Positions 41,718 through 51,028 of a stretch of DNA of 64,000 nt are shown here, in pieces. The position numbers and the translations under genes were made by a program. Source of the stretch: an uncultured Alphaproteobacteria bacterium. Its GTDB lineage: Bacteria; Pseudomonadota; Alphaproteobacteria; Caulobacterales; Parvularculaceae. Within the stretch, counting starts at the first letter, position 1; every line of letters begins with the position of its first letter. The notes under the pieces are model-generated. The model saw only the letters and a list, made by a program, of their open reading frames with translations, did not search any database and was not told where the DNA came from. Where the stretch lies: the NCBI GenBank assembly GCA_902826095.1, contig CADEDN010000008.1, positions 62,001-126,000 of the forward strand, read 5' to 3'.

Positions 41718-42916
41718 AATTCGGCATCGATCGCCTCATTGGGGAACCCGCCTTGCGCGCGCCGCTGAAGGGCAGGCGCATCGCGCTCCTCGCGCATCCG
41801 GCGTCGGTCACGAAGAACTTTACGCATTCGCTCGATGCGCTCGCTGCGACCGGCGACGTCAAATTGTCCGCCGCATTCGGACCGCAACACGGGCTGCGCG
41901 GCGACAAGCAGGACAACATGATCGAGTCGCCGGATTTCAACGATCCCGTTCACGGAATTCCCGTGTTCAGCCTTTACGGCGAGGTGCGCCGCCCGACCGA
42001 TCAGATGATGGCGTCGTTCGACGTTCTTCTTGTCGATCTTCAGGACCTTGGTTGCCGTATCTACACGTTCATCACGACATTGCGATATGTTCTCGAAGCG
42101 GCGTCGAAACACAGAAAGTCCGTTTGGGTGCTCGATCGCCCCAATCCGGTCGGCCGCCCGGTCGAAGGTCTGAAATTGCGCCCGGGCTGGGAAAGCTTCG
42201 TCGGCGCGGGTCCGATGCCGATGCGTCACGGGCTGACGCTCGGCGAACTTGGCGGCTGGTTCATCAAGCTATTAAAGCTCGATATCGATTATTGTGTCAT
42301 CAAGATGCAAGGCTGGTCGCCGGCTGCGGCGCCGGGTTTCGGCTGGCCGATCGGCGAGCGGACCTGGATCAATCCAAGCCCGAATGCGCCGAATCTTTTC
42401 ATGGCGCGCGCCTATGCCGGCACCGTGATGGTCGAAGGCGCGACGATATCGGAAGGGCGCGGAACGACGCGTCCGCTTGAACTTTTCGGCGCGCCCGATA
42501 TCGATGCGAAGAGCGTGATCGCCGAAATGCGCAGCATCGCGCCCGACTGGCTGAAAGGCGCGGCGCTCCGCGATTGCTGGTTCGAGCCGACCTTTCACAA
42601 ACATGTCGGCAAGCTCTGCAGCGGCGTCCATATCCACACAGAAGACGGCGCCTATGATCACGCGGCGTTCAGGCCCTGGCGCGTACAGGCGCTCGCCTTC
42701 AAGGCGATAAGGCGGCTCTATCCCAATTACCCGCTCTGGCGCGATTTTCCGTATGAATATGAACACGGAAAACTCGCGATCGACGTCATCAATGGCGGAC
42801 CCGCTCTTCGCGAATGGGTTGACGATCCGACATCGAAACCGGCCGATCTCGACGCGCTGGCGATTCCTGAAGAGCGGTCATGGGCCGATGAGCGGGAGGC
42901 GTTCCTGCTTTATTGA
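41714..42916 (+). CDS. DUF1343 / NamZ-type exo-beta-N-acetylmuramidase
   Basis: A 400-residue DUF1343 protein. Family blocks are AAFGPQHGLRGDKQDNM, VLLVDLQDLGCRIYTFITTL, WVLDRPNPVGRPVEGL, ATISEGRGTTRPLELFGAP and WADEREAFLLY at the C-terminus. NamZ of this family releases N-acetylmuramic acid from cell-wall fragments. No signal peptide is seen, so it would act in the cytoplasm in muropeptide recycling. It is coupled to the DOMON-like gene and converges on PBP1A, another cell-wall gene, with a 5-base gap. Confidence 0.88.
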   Translation: MKFGIDRLIGEPALRAPLKGRRIALLAHPASVTKNFTHSLDALAATGDVKLSAAFGPQHGLRGDKQDNMIESPDFNDPVHGIPVFSLYGEVRRPTDQMMASFDVLLVDLQDLGCRIYTFITTLRYVLEAASKHRKSVWVLDRPNPVGRPVEGLKLRPGWESFVGAGPMPMRHGLTLGELGGWFIKLLKLDIDYCVIKMQGWSPAAAPGFGWPIGERTWINPSPNAPNLFMARAYAGTVMVEGATISEGRGTTRPLELFGAPDIDAKSVIAEMRSIAPDWLKGAALRDCWFEPTFHKHVGKLCSGVHIHTEDGAYDHAAFRPWRVQALAFKAIRRLYPNYPLWRDFPYEYEHGKLAIDVINGGPALREWVDDPTSKPADLDALAIPEERSWADEREAFLLY

Positions 42917-42921
42917 ACGCG

Positions 42922-45387
42922 CTACCGGTCAAAACCCCGATCTTCGTCGCCGTCGCGGCGGACGCGGCGCAGGCCGTCGAGAATTTCGCGGTAGAAATTG
43001 AGGATGCGGCCGTTTTCAGAATCGGCGACCGCGACATAGGCGCCGTCGAGCGGTTCGCGCGGGAGGTCCGCATGCGCGGCGGTCATGAAATTTTTCCAGA
43101 TCTTCGCCGGGATCGTGCCGCCGGTCACCTTGTCCATCGGCTGGAAATTGTCGTTGCCGACCCATACGCCTGCCGTCATCTGGGCCGTGTATCCGATGAA
43201 CCAGGCGTCGCGCCAATCATTGGTCGTGCCGGTTTTTCCCGCAGCCTGCCGTGGGTAGAGATTAGCGGAGCGTCCGGTCCCGGCGGCGAGCACGTGAAAT
43301 AGCACGTGCGTGATGTTCTTCGCGACTTCCTTGCTGACAATTGGCGCGGGCGTTCTCTCATTGCGCCGAAAGAGCACCTTGCCGCGCCCGTCCGCGATCT
43401 CGGTGATCGCGTAGGGCCTAACGGCTGCGCCACCGACCGAAAACGGAATATAGGCGGCGGTCAGTTCCTCCAGCGTCGCTGAAAATCCGCCGAGCGCGAT
43501 GCCGGCTTCCTTGCTGGGAATCTCTGACGAGATGCCGAGCCGGCGCGCCATCTCGATCACTTTCTGGCGGCCGATTTTTTCCGAGACCTGCACCGCGATA
43601 GTGTTGATCGACTTGGCGACGGCTTCGGTGATGCGCAGCGAGCCGTGGAATTTCTCGTCGTAATTGGTCGGCTTCCAGCCGGCGATGTCGATCGGCTGGT
43701 CGACGAAGCGCGTTGAAGGCGTCATGCCGTTCTCGAATGCGGCGGCGTAGACGATCGGTTTGAAGGCCGAGCCTGGCTGGCGCTTGGCCTGCGTCGCGCG
43801 GTTGAACTGGCTCTCAACATAATTGCGACCGCCGACCATGGCGCGAACGGCGCCGTCATTGTCATAGCCGATGAGCGCGCTCTCAAGAGCGCCGGCGACC
43901 TTGGCCTCGACGGTGAGGACGTCGTCGACGGCGGCTTCCGCATCACGCTGCAGTTTCTGGTCGAGCGTCGTCCGGACGACGATGTCATAGGCGTCCGGCC
44001 CGGCGAGCACGCGAGCCTTCTCGGCGACATAATCGAAGAACCAGCCGAGATTGCGATTTTCGCCGCTGGCCGCAATCACCGGCGGGCGCCGGCGCGCTTC
44101 GCGCGCTTCGAACTCGGTGATGTCGCCGGTCTCGCGCATGTTGTCGATGACCTCGAAAGCGCGGTCTTGCGCGCCCAAGGGGTTTTGCGTCGGCGCGAGC
44201 GTCGAAGGCGCCTGCGGCAAACCGGCGAGAAGCGCGGCTTCGCTGAGGCTCACATCGCGAGACGATTTGTTGAAATAAGTCTTCGCGGCGCTCTCAACGC
44301 CGTAGGCGCCGGCGCCGAAATAGATTCGGTTCAAGTAAAGCGACAGGATCTGGTCTTTCGAATACCGGCCCTCGAGCCAGAAGGCGAGCATCGCTTCCTT
44401 CGCCTTGCGGATATAGGTCTGCTCAGGGCTAAGGAAGAGGTTGCGCGCAAGCTGCTGGGTGATCGTCGAGCCGCCTTCGGTCCGCCGCCCCGCCGATTTC
44501 AAATTGGTCATGAACGCGCGCGCGGTTCCCTTCATGTCGACGCCGCGATGTTCGTAGAAGCGGCGATCTTCGGTCGCGAGAAACGCCTTGATGAGATAGG
44601 GCGGCAATTCGCCGACCGCGACCGCTTCGCCGTAGCGCGCGCCGCGCGCCGCGATCTCGCGCCCATTGCGGTCCTCAATGACGATCGCCGCAGTCCGGTT
44701 GACCGCCCAGAGATCGGCCCCTTCCTCAGGCCACGGAGCAATGAGGAGAAACGCAGCGCCAAGGCCGGCGATCGCGCCGAGATAACCGACTGACACGCAC
44801 AGATAGCCGAATTCGCGGAGCAGCGGGCGGCGTTTTTTTTGTTTCTCGGGCGCGGGCGGGGAGGCGGGATCGGCTCGAGAGGGCGGTTGTGCGTCGTCGC
44901 CATCCTGGGGCGCCGGGTCTTCCCTTCTCAGCGGCGGCGACAACGCGCGCTTCTTCTTTTTGATCTCTTCGCCGCCTTTGTGTTTTTCGGCGTCGGCCGG
45001 CGCCGGCGCATTGCCGCCAAGCCGGCGCGCGACGATCGGCGGTTCCAAGGGTCGCGCAGAGGCCAGAGCGGGGGCGCTTTCAAGCGCCGAATCGTCCAGG
45101 CGCTCAACCCCCTCGAAGGGAATTTCGATCGCCGTCGGCGCTGACGCCTCCGGCTCGCCGGCCGTTGGCGGCGGTTCGACTCCCGCAGGCGTTGGCTTCG
45201 CGGGCGGCCTAGCCGCCTCGACGCGGCGCGGGGCGGGCAAGATCGACGGCGCCGTCTTCGGCAGCCCTTGCAAGCGGTCTGACAAGTCCTCCGCCGCTGC
45301 ACGGAACTCGGCGGCGAGTCTTGCTGCTTCTTTTGCGGCCTCATCAGCGTTCTGGGGCGTCTTCGGGTCGTCGGACGAAGCGGACAA
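42922..45387 (-). CDS. Penicillin-binding protein 1A family (bifunctional transglycosylase/transpeptidase)
   Basis: An 821-residue class A PBP that polymerises and crosslinks peptidoglycan. Residues 1-190 form a long proline- and alanine-rich cytoplasmic region; the membrane helix is at about 194-217. The glycosyltransferase domain follows, with catalytic E273 in ATEDRRFYEHRGVD and GGSTITQQLARNLFLS. The transpeptidase has SxxK at 540-543 (QPGSAFKP), SIN at 593-595 and KTGT at 718-721. No OB-like insert as in enterobacterial PBP1A. The 190-residue cytoplasmic tail is unusually long and may bind partners. Confidence 0.93.
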   Translation of the reverse strand: MSASSDDPKTPQNADEAAKEAARLAAEFRAAAEDLSDRLQGLPKTAPSILPAPRRVEAARPPAKPTPAGVEPPPTAGEPEASAPTAIEIPFEGVERLDDSALESAPALASARPLEPPIVARRLGGNAPAPADAEKHKGGEEIKKKKRALSPPLRREDPAPQDGDDAQPPSRADPASPPAPEKQKKRRPLLREFGYLCVSVGYLGAIAGLGAAFLLIAPWPEEGADLWAVNRTAAIVIEDRNGREIAARGARYGEAVAVGELPPYLIKAFLATEDRRFYEHRGVDMKGTARAFMTNLKSAGRRTEGGSTITQQLARNLFLSPEQTYIRKAKEAMLAFWLEGRYSKDQILSLYLNRIYFGAGAYGVESAAKTYFNKSSRDVSLSEAALLAGLPQAPSTLAPTQNPLGAQDRAFEVIDNMRETGDITEFEAREARRRPPVIAASGENRNLGWFFDYVAEKARVLAGPDAYDIVVRTTLDQKLQRDAEAAVDDVLTVEAKVAGALESALIGYDNDGAVRAMVGGRNYVESQFNRATQAKRQPGSAFKPIVYAAAFENGMTPSTRFVDQPIDIAGWKPTNYDEKFHGSLRITEAVAKSINTIAVQVSEKIGRQKVIEMARRLGISSEIPSKEAGIALGGFSATLEELTAAYIPFSVGGAAVRPYAITEIADGRGKVLFRRNERTPAPIVSKEVAKNITHVLFHVLAAGTGRSANLYPRQAAGKTGTTNDWRDAWFIGYTAQMTAGVWVGNDNFQPMDKVTGGTIPAKIWKNFMTAAHADLPREPLDGAYVAVADSENGRILNFYREILDGLRRVRRDGDEDRGFDR

Positions 45388-45464
45388 GGGGCGGGCTCCA
45401 GCGAATCAACAAACCCATAAGCCCATAGCATGGCCCTATTCAGGCCGGAACGAGGAAGAAATTA

Positions 45465-45487
45465 GGGCCCTCCCGTCGGGAGGGCCC
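45465..45487 (-). terminator. Rho-independent terminator after the methyltransferase
   Basis: GGGCCCTCCC-GTC-GGGAGGGCCC is a perfect 10-bp stem with a three-base loop. Read on the minus strand it is followed by TAATTTCTT. It lies 45 bases after the methyltransferase stop and before the PBP1A start, so it insulates PBP1A from upstream transcription. Confidence 0.75.
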
Positions 45488-45531
45488 GCAAGACGCTTCG
45501 TTATCGGCTGTCGGCGCCGCTCGACTGAGGC

Positions 45532-46362
45532 TCACCTCTTAACGATGACAATTTCGAGATATTCGCTCGGAACCACGAGGTCGTCGCCCTTGGATATGTT
45601 GAACTCGGCGAGCAGCGTGCGGATGTCGGTCTCAAGCGCCCTCTTGCCGCCGTTGTCGAGCGCTTCGAACGCCTTCAGCGTCGGCCCGTATGTTTCACGG
45701 AAAACCTCGAGCCAGTGATCGGCGTTTCTGTAGCGAAACATGAAATTCACCAGCGTCGTCCGGATCGCGGCGGCTTCCGCGCCAAACCACTCCTTCAGCC
45801 GGTCGCGATCGCCCCAGCGCGCCGGCGACGATAGTCCGGCCGGCGGCGGCAGGTGGCCTCCGATCACCTTGAACAGCCGCCCGATGAAGCCTTGAGGCGT
45901 CCAGTTCGCCATGCCGATGCGGCCGCCTCGACGAACGACGCGCAGCATTTCGTCGGCGGCGCGCGGCTGGTCGGGCGCGAACATCACGCCGAAAGTCGAC
46001 GTGACGACGTCAAAGGATCCTGTCGCAAAGGGCAGTGCCTCGGCGTCCGCGACCTCGATCGTCATCGGCAGGCGTTCGGCTGCAGCGCGTTCGCGAGCGC
46101 GCTCCAGGAGCTCCGGCACATAGTCGGTCGCCGTCACATTGCACCAGCGCCGTGCGGCGGCGAGCGCCGCATTGCCGCTGCCGGCGGCGACATCAAGGAC
46201 GCGTTCTCCAGCCCTGAGGTCAAGCGCTTCGCAAAGCGTCTCGCCGACAATCTGCAAGGTTCCCCCGATGACTGAAAAGTCTCCTGAGGCCCAGGTTTTC
46301 TGCTGGCGGGCTTTGATGGCGGCGAAGGGCGGGTCTTCGCGGGCGGCAAGGGCGGTTTTCAT
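45532..46362 (-). CDS. Class I SAM-dependent methyltransferase
   Basis: A 276-residue methyltransferase of the UbiE/MenG-like (Methyltransf_11/25) type. Motif I is VLDVAAGSGNAALAAARR, acidic motif II VTATDYVPELLERAR, and EVADAEALPFATGSFDVVTS follows. The C-terminal third (WTPQGFIGRLFKVIGGHLPP) is typical of small-molecule methyltransferases of unknown substrate. It is divergent from an AraC regulator across a 198-base gap, a common regulator-target layout, and ends at a strong terminator. Confidence 0.88.
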   Translation of the reverse strand: MKTALAAREDPPFAAIKARQQKTWASGDFSVIGGTLQIVGETLCEALDLRAGERVLDVAAGSGNAALAAARRWCNVTATDYVPELLERARERAAAERLPMTIEVADAEALPFATGSFDVVTSTFGVMFAPDQPRAADEMLRVVRRGGRIGMANWTPQGFIGRLFKVIGGHLPPPAGLSSPARWGDRDRLKEWFGAEAAAIRTTLVNFMFRYRNADHWLEVFRETYGPTLKAFEALDNGGKRALETDIRTLLAEFNISKGDDLVVPSEYLEIVIVKR

Positions 46363-46560
46363 AGTGTTGTCCTTTCGTTAGTGCGGTTTTGCGCGTTGTC
46401 GCCGTCGCCGGCTTTCGGGATTTCCACTTTCGCCTGCGGCGGGGTAGGCTGGCTGTTGTCATCTAGATCGGCGCCAATTAGCCGGGCGACGCCAGAGCCG
46501 CCATGATCGCCCCGCCGAAGGATATGACTGAACGTCCGCGGGAGACGGAAACGCTCTGTT

Positions 46561-47544
46561 ATGATTGATGACGCCCTTTCAGACGTCCTGCGCGCAGTGC
46601 GCCTCAAGGGCGCCGTCTTCTTCGACGTCGACGCCGGCGCCCCGTGGGCGGCCGAAGCGCCGGCGGCCTGCGTCGTCGGTCCGAGCATCATGCCGGGCGT
46701 CGATCATGTCATCGAATATCATGTTGTCGCCAAGGGCGAATGTTTTGCGACGCTTCTCGGCGGCGCGGGCGAAACCGTACGGCTCGAGGCGGGCGACATC
46801 GTCGCCTTCCCGCAGGGCGATCCGCATGTCATGTCGTCGAAACCCGGCATGCGCGCCGAGCCCGACATTGAATCGCATTGCGCGCCGCGCCCCGGCGGGC
46901 TGCCCATTCCGATCAGGGTCGGCGACGGCGACGTGCGCGCGCGCCTGATGTGCGGGTTTCTCGGTTGCGACGCCCGCCCTTTCAATCCGCTGATCAGCGC
47001 GCTGCCCTGGATGATCCGTATCCAAAGCAATGGCGACGAAGAATGGATGCAGCGTCTTCTGATGTTCGCCAAAATGGAATCGGCTGAAAGGCGCGCCGGC
47101 GGCGCGTCGATGCTCGCAAGGCTCGGCGAGATCATGTTCATCGATCTCGTGCGCCGGCACCTTGTGGGCCTCACGGCGGAGGACGCGAACTGGCTCGCGG
47201 GGCTGAAAGACCGCCAGATCGGCAAGGCGCTCAATGTGTTGCATGCGGCGCCGGGCGAGGACTGGACGCTGGAGCGCCTCGCCAAAGAGACGGGGATGTC
47301 GCGCTCCACGCTGGCTGAACGCTTCACGCATTATGTCGGGCGCCCGCCGATGCAGTATCTGACGCTCTGGCGGATGCAGCTAGCGTCGGAAATGCTTATC
47401 GACGGCGACGCCTCGATGGCTCAGATTGCTTCGCGCATCGGTTATGAATCGGAGGCTGCGTTCAGCAGGGCGTTCAAGCGAACCGCCGGAGTCGCGCCAG
47501 GCGAGTGGCGCGACGCGAGGGCGTCCTGGAATCGACTATTGTAA
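46561..47544 (+). CDS. AraC family transcriptional regulator, cupin type
   Basis: A 327-residue regulator. The N-terminal cupin domain (residues about 30-200, AAKGECFATLLGG-like VAKGECFATLLGGAGETVRL, GDIVAFPQGDPHVM) is the AraC_binding/cupin_6 sensor. The C-terminal 100 residues hold two helix-turn-helix units: WTLERLAKETGMSRSTLAER and MAQIASRIGYESEAAFSRAF. Similar regulators respond to small molecules or redox stress and often control the divergent gene, here the SAM methyltransferase. Confidence 0.9.
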   Translation: MIDDALSDVLRAVRLKGAVFFDVDAGAPWAAEAPAACVVGPSIMPGVDHVIEYHVVAKGECFATLLGGAGETVRLEAGDIVAFPQGDPHVMSSKPGMRAEPDIESHCAPRPGGLPIPIRVGDGDVRARLMCGFLGCDARPFNPLISALPWMIRIQSNGDEEWMQRLLMFAKMESAERRAGGASMLARLGEIMFIDLVRRHLVGLTAEDANWLAGLKDRQIGKALNVLHAAPGEDWTLERLAKETGMSRSTLAERFTHYVGRPPMQYLTLWRMQLASEMLIDGDASMAQIASRIGYESEAAFSRAFKRTAGVAPGEWRDARASWNRLL

Positions 47545-47548
47545 CGAT

Positions 47549-48130
47549 TTAATCGAGCGGCTTCACCTTGAAGCGCTGACCGGCGATCGAGGCTTCCGCC
47601 ATCGCGCCGCCCTTGTCGAGCAAAAACACGGCGACGCCTTCATCCCAATTGGTCGCGGCGCCGGCTCCGGATTTCGAGATGACCGCCGCAGCCTGCGCGC
47701 TGAACTCGAACTCCCCGTCGACAAACGAATCATAAGCGAGCTTGTCGCGGAAGAAGACGATCTCTGAATATTTCTTGCCGCCGAGTTGCGCGCCGATCGA
47801 GAACTCCGACACATAGGCCTTCATCGCCGCGCGGCCGCCCTGAAAGAGCAGACCCTTGCCGCGTGCGCCGCCGATGCCGGCGCCGCCTTTGGTGACGCTG
47901 GGGAAGACAGCGTATCCGTAGGCTTCGTCAAAATAGGTTGCAAGCGTCGGATCATTTTCGCGGAAAGCGGTGATCGCTTCTGCCGCCTCGGCGTGGCGTT
48001 CTGATTTTTCCGCCTCTTCCGTGCGCGGATCCCATTTCTCCGCGCGCGCGGGACTGGTGACGGCGGCGGTCGAGACGGCGGTCGCGCCAATCATGGCGGA
48101 AGCCAGCAAGCGTAAGGCGAACGGGCGCAT
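47549..48130 (-). CDS. SYLF (DUF500/Ysc84) lipid-binding domain protein
   Basis: A 193-residue exported protein (signal LASAMIGATAVSTAAVTSPA with cleavage after ARA). The SYLF domain is clear: YFDEAYGYAVFPSVTKGGAG, IGGARGKGLLFQGGRAAMKA, YVSEFSIGAQLGGKKYSEIV and a C-terminal AEASIAGQRFKVKPLD. Bacterial members are secreted or periplasmic and thought to bind phosphoinositide-like or other lipids. It converges on the AraC gene with a 4-base gap and faces the membrane protein at 48432 across a 301-base gap. Confidence 0.9.
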   Translation of the reverse strand: MRPFALRLLASAMIGATAVSTAAVTSPARAEKWDPRTEEAEKSERHAEAAEAITAFRENDPTLATYFDEAYGYAVFPSVTKGGAGIGGARGKGLLFQGGRAAMKAYVSEFSIGAQLGGKKYSEIVFFRDKLAYDSFVDGEFEFSAQAAAVISKSGAGAATNWDEGVAVFLLDKGGAMAEASIAGQRFKVKPLD

Positions 48131-48431
48131 TGGCGACTCCCCCGGATGTTGCGTTCGCGCTCATCTGGGGGAAAGACGGCGCGGCAGCAAGTTACATTCG
48201 CCGCAATTCGCGCACGTTTCGTCGACGCGCGAAATCGGGCGGCGGCGACTGGACAATTCTCCTCCACGCAATCAGCCTCGCCGGGTGCAATGGTCGCCGT
48301 CCAGCGGCCGCCTGCGTTACGCCTGGTCAGGAAATCGCGTCCAAAAGCCATGACGAGGATGGCGGAAAGCGGCAAGTATCCCTTGGCGACCCGCCCCGGG
48401 CGGGCGGGCTATCGCGCGACCGGAGACGACC
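48131..48431. other. 301-bp divergent intergenic region
   Basis: No gene is supported. It holds the promoters for the SYLF gene (leftward) and the four-helix membrane protein (rightward). A GC-rich palindromic patch CCCGCCCCGGGCGGGC lies near 48392; no clear -35/-10 pair could be picked. Confidence 0.5.
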
Positions 48432-48911
48432 ATGCTGAAACGCCTTTTTCCAAAGACCATCGACAACAACTATCGCGGCAGCTGGCTCGCGCTCGTCTTT
48501 TTCCTGCCCGCGCTGGCGATGAAAACAATCATCGGCGTCAATATTTCCGGCCTTAACCCCTATGTCACCACCGCGCGCGTCTTGAAGTCGGCCGACGGAG
48601 TGCCGCTCGATCTGTGGCCGGCCGACGCCGTCGAACAGGTCGTCTTTTCGTCGGCGGCCTGGGGCGTCGTCATGCTGATTTTGTGCCTCCTCGCGGCGCT
48701 TGTTCTCATCCGCTATCGCGCCATGATCCCTCTCGTCGTCCTCTTCTTCTTTGTTGAGCAGGCGACCCGTAAGTGGATCGCGACGGCGATCTTCGGCGCG
48801 CCGCATCCGGCCGAGCCGCACGCCCTCGGCTTTTATATCAACTGGGCGTTTACGATCGCGCTCGGCGTCGCATTCGCCCTCTCGCTAGTCGGGCGGCGCG
48901 CCCGCGCATGA
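48432..48911 (+). CDS. Hypothetical four-helix membrane protein
   Basis: A 159-residue protein with GGAG six bases before the ATG. Hydrophobic helices: GSWLALVFFLPALAMKTIIG, AAWGVVMLILCLLAALVLIR, AMIPLVVLFFFVEQATRKWI and FYINWAFTIALGVAFALSLV. The loop between helices 1 and 2 (NISGLNPYVTTARVLKSADG) probably faces outside. I do not recognise the family. It converges on the AraC paralogues, three bases from the end of one. Confidence 0.65.
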   Translation: MLKRLFPKTIDNNYRGSWLALVFFLPALAMKTIIGVNISGLNPYVTTARVLKSADGVPLDLWPADAVEQVVFSSAAWGVVMLILCLLAALVLIRYRAMIPLVVLFFFVEQATRKWIATAIFGAPHPAEPHALGFYINWAFTIALGVAFALSLVGRRARA

Positions 48912-48914
48912 GCA

Positions 48915-49991
48915 TTATTGAGGCGCGGACGGATAGGCGCGCCCTTGCCGCGCGTCGCGCGGGCTTGTTCCAGTCCATCGCTTGAAGGCGCGACTGAACG
49001 CGGCGGGATCAGAAAAGCCGAGGAGATAGGCCGTCTCGTTGACCGAAATCGCGCGCGCCGCGAGGTAGTCGAGCGCCATCTTCCGGCGGAGCCCATCGAG
49101 CAGCGCGTCGTAGCGGGCGCCTTCGTCCTTCAGCTTTCTGTACAAGGTCGGCGCGCTCATTTTCATCGCCGCGGCGACCGTCGACATGCGCGCGTCGCCC
49201 TTGTGCAGGATCGAAGCGAGGATGCGTTCGACTTCGTCCTTTGTCGACCGGGCGACGTTCAGCGACTTCAGCAGCCTGTCGGCGTGCGCGCTGAAAATGT
49301 TGAACGAATACCGGTTCGCCGTCGGAGGCTTGGCGGTCAGAAGGGCGGCGTCGAAGAGAATTGCATTGCGCGCGGCGTCAAACGTCGTCGGCGATTTTAG
49401 AACGCGCTCGTATTCGGCGGCGTACGCTGGCGCGGCGTGGGTCACCAAGACCGCCTTGAAGCAGGACGGCTCGCCGGGAAATTGCCGAAGGGCGTCGCAA
49501 ATGAAGCGCGCGAACGTCGCTTCGGTGATCTCCGGAAAATCATTCGGACTCGGCCGGCGGTCCTCGAGCCAGACGCCGTCGCCGCCGGGCGCCAGCGCGA
49601 AGCGGTCAGGCCCGTCCGCTTCGACCTCCATCACGAGACGCGCGTAGCGGCGGAATTCCCGAATCGCTTCGCCCATCGTTTGCGAAGCCCTGATGATCAG
49701 GCCGACGATCGTGGTGTCGTAAAGGATCGGGCTCTCTCCGAAATGCAGGGCGAAAGCGGGATCGGCGCATTCCGCCGCCGCGGCTCGCATCAGGGATTTA
49801 AGAACGGCGAGGGCGATGCGGTTGTCTGGGTCGGCGAGCGCTTCAGGCGCGATTCCGGTGCGGCTGAGAAGCGCCTCCGACTCCGCGCCGCGCGACGCCG
49901 CGAACTCGACGAGGGTCTTCGCATAGCTCGCCGAGACGCTGGGTCCACGAGGCGTTTGCGCCTGCGGGCCGCATTGAACCCTGGTCGTCAC
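48915..49991 (-). CDS. AraC family regulator (Arabinose_bd type), paralogue 1
   Basis: A 358-residue regulator with the N-terminal Arabinose_bd domain (VGLIIRASQTMGEAIREFRR) and a C-terminal HTH pair (MSTVAAAMKMSAPTLYRKLK and VNETAYLLGFSDPAAFSRAF with RWTGTSPRDAR). GTG start overlaps the stop of the upstream paralogue (GTGA). The two proteins are clearly similar throughout, so this is a tandem duplication. Relatives include OruR and regulators of hydrocarbon or amino-acid catabolism; the target here is unknown. Confidence 0.9.
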   Translation of the reverse strand: MTTRVQCGPQAQTPRGPSVSASYAKTLVEFAASRGAESEALLSRTGIAPEALADPDNRIALAVLKSLMRAAAAECADPAFALHFGESPILYDTTIVGLIIRASQTMGEAIREFRRYARLVMEVEADGPDRFALAPGGDGVWLEDRRPSPNDFPEITEATFARFICDALRQFPGEPSCFKAVLVTHAAPAYAAEYERVLKSPTTFDAARNAILFDAALLTAKPPTANRYSFNIFSAHADRLLKSLNVARSTKDEVERILASILHKGDARMSTVAAAMKMSAPTLYRKLKDEGARYDALLDGLRRKMALDYLAARAISVNETAYLLGFSDPAAFSRAFKRWTGTSPRDARQGRAYPSAPQ

Positions 49992-51028
49992 GCTTCGATC
50001 CGTTCAAATATGTGTGCGCCGGACCGCGCGTCGCGCGGGCTTGCGCCCGTCCAGCGCTTGAAGGCGCGGCTGAACGCGGCGGGGTCGGAAAACCCGACGA
50101 GATAGGCGGTTTCGTTCACCGAGACCTTTCGGCCGGTCAGATAATGCATCGACATCCGCCGCCGCAAATCGTCGAGAATTTTTTCGAACGTCGCTTCTTC
50201 GGCTTTAAGCTTGCGGAACATGGTCTGGCGGCTCATGCCGAGTTTCGCCGCCATTTTCTCCATGCCGACATCGTCGGTGTGAAGCAGCGGCAACAGCTCC
50301 TTTTCAAGCCGTCCGCGAAGCGTCTTTGAAGATTGAAGCTCGTTCAGCAATTCTTCGGCGTGCTCGATGAGCACGCCGAAGACATAGCGGCTTTCCGGTT
50401 CGACCGGCAATGTCGGCCAGACCGGATTGAAGCGGATCGCGTTGCTCTTCGCGCTGAAGGTGACCGGCACGCGCCAGACGCGTTCGTATTCCGCGGCATA
50501 AGGGGGCGGCGCGTGCGTCACATGCGCTTCAAGCGCGAAGACGGCGTGCGGGAAGTTCCTGCGTGCGCCGCAAATGAAGCGCGACCACGTCGTTTCGGTG
50601 AGTTCGGGGAACGCGTTCGGATCAAGGCGGCGATCTTCGAGCCACAGTCCGCCGTCACGCGGAGCGATTTCAAATCGCGGGCCGTCGCCGACACCGTCGA
50701 CCTCGATCACGAGTTTCGAATAGCGGTTCATCTGTTCGAGCGCCGCCGCCATGGTCGGCGCCGAATGCGCAATGAGCCCGACGACGGAATATTTCCTGAA
50801 ATCGCTCTCTGCGCCGTATTCGAGCGCCAGCGCAGGGTTTTGCGTTTCATCGATCGCAGCGCGCATCAGCGCGACATATCGCGAATAGGGGACCCGGGCG
50901 TCCTGATCCTCAAGGTCGTCAGGCGCAATGCCCGACCGCGCGTGAAGCCGCGCGGCGTCGGCGCCCGCGGAAGCGGCGTAATCGAGCAACGCGCGCGCGA
51001 ACCCCGCGCCGACGGTCGGCTCAGCCAT
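49988..51028 (-). CDS. AraC family regulator (Arabinose_bd type), paralogue 2
   Basis: A 346-residue regulator similar to its downstream neighbour: sensor domain with VVGLIAHSAPTMAAALEQMN and GGLWLEDRRLDPNAFPELTE; HTH units MEKMAAKLGMSRQTMFRKLK and VNETAYLVGFSDPAAFSRAF, ending RWTGASPRDAR. Both copies keep the DNA-contacting helix nearly identical, so they may share operators or compete. It is the first gene of the pair, transcribed from the 313-base gap upstream. Confidence 0.9.
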   Translation of the reverse strand: MAEPTVGAGFARALLDYAASAGADAARLHARSGIAPDDLEDQDARVPYSRYVALMRAAIDETQNPALALEYGAESDFRKYSVVGLIAHSAPTMAAALEQMNRYSKLVIEVDGVGDGPRFEIAPRDGGLWLEDRRLDPNAFPELTETTWSRFICGARRNFPHAVFALEAHVTHAPPPYAAEYERVWRVPVTFSAKSNAIRFNPVWPTLPVEPESRYVFGVLIEHAEELLNELQSSKTLRGRLEKELLPLLHTDDVGMEKMAAKLGMSRQTMFRKLKAEEATFEKILDDLRRRMSMHYLTGRKVSVNETAYLVGFSDPAAFSRAFKRWTGASPRDARSGAHIFERIEA

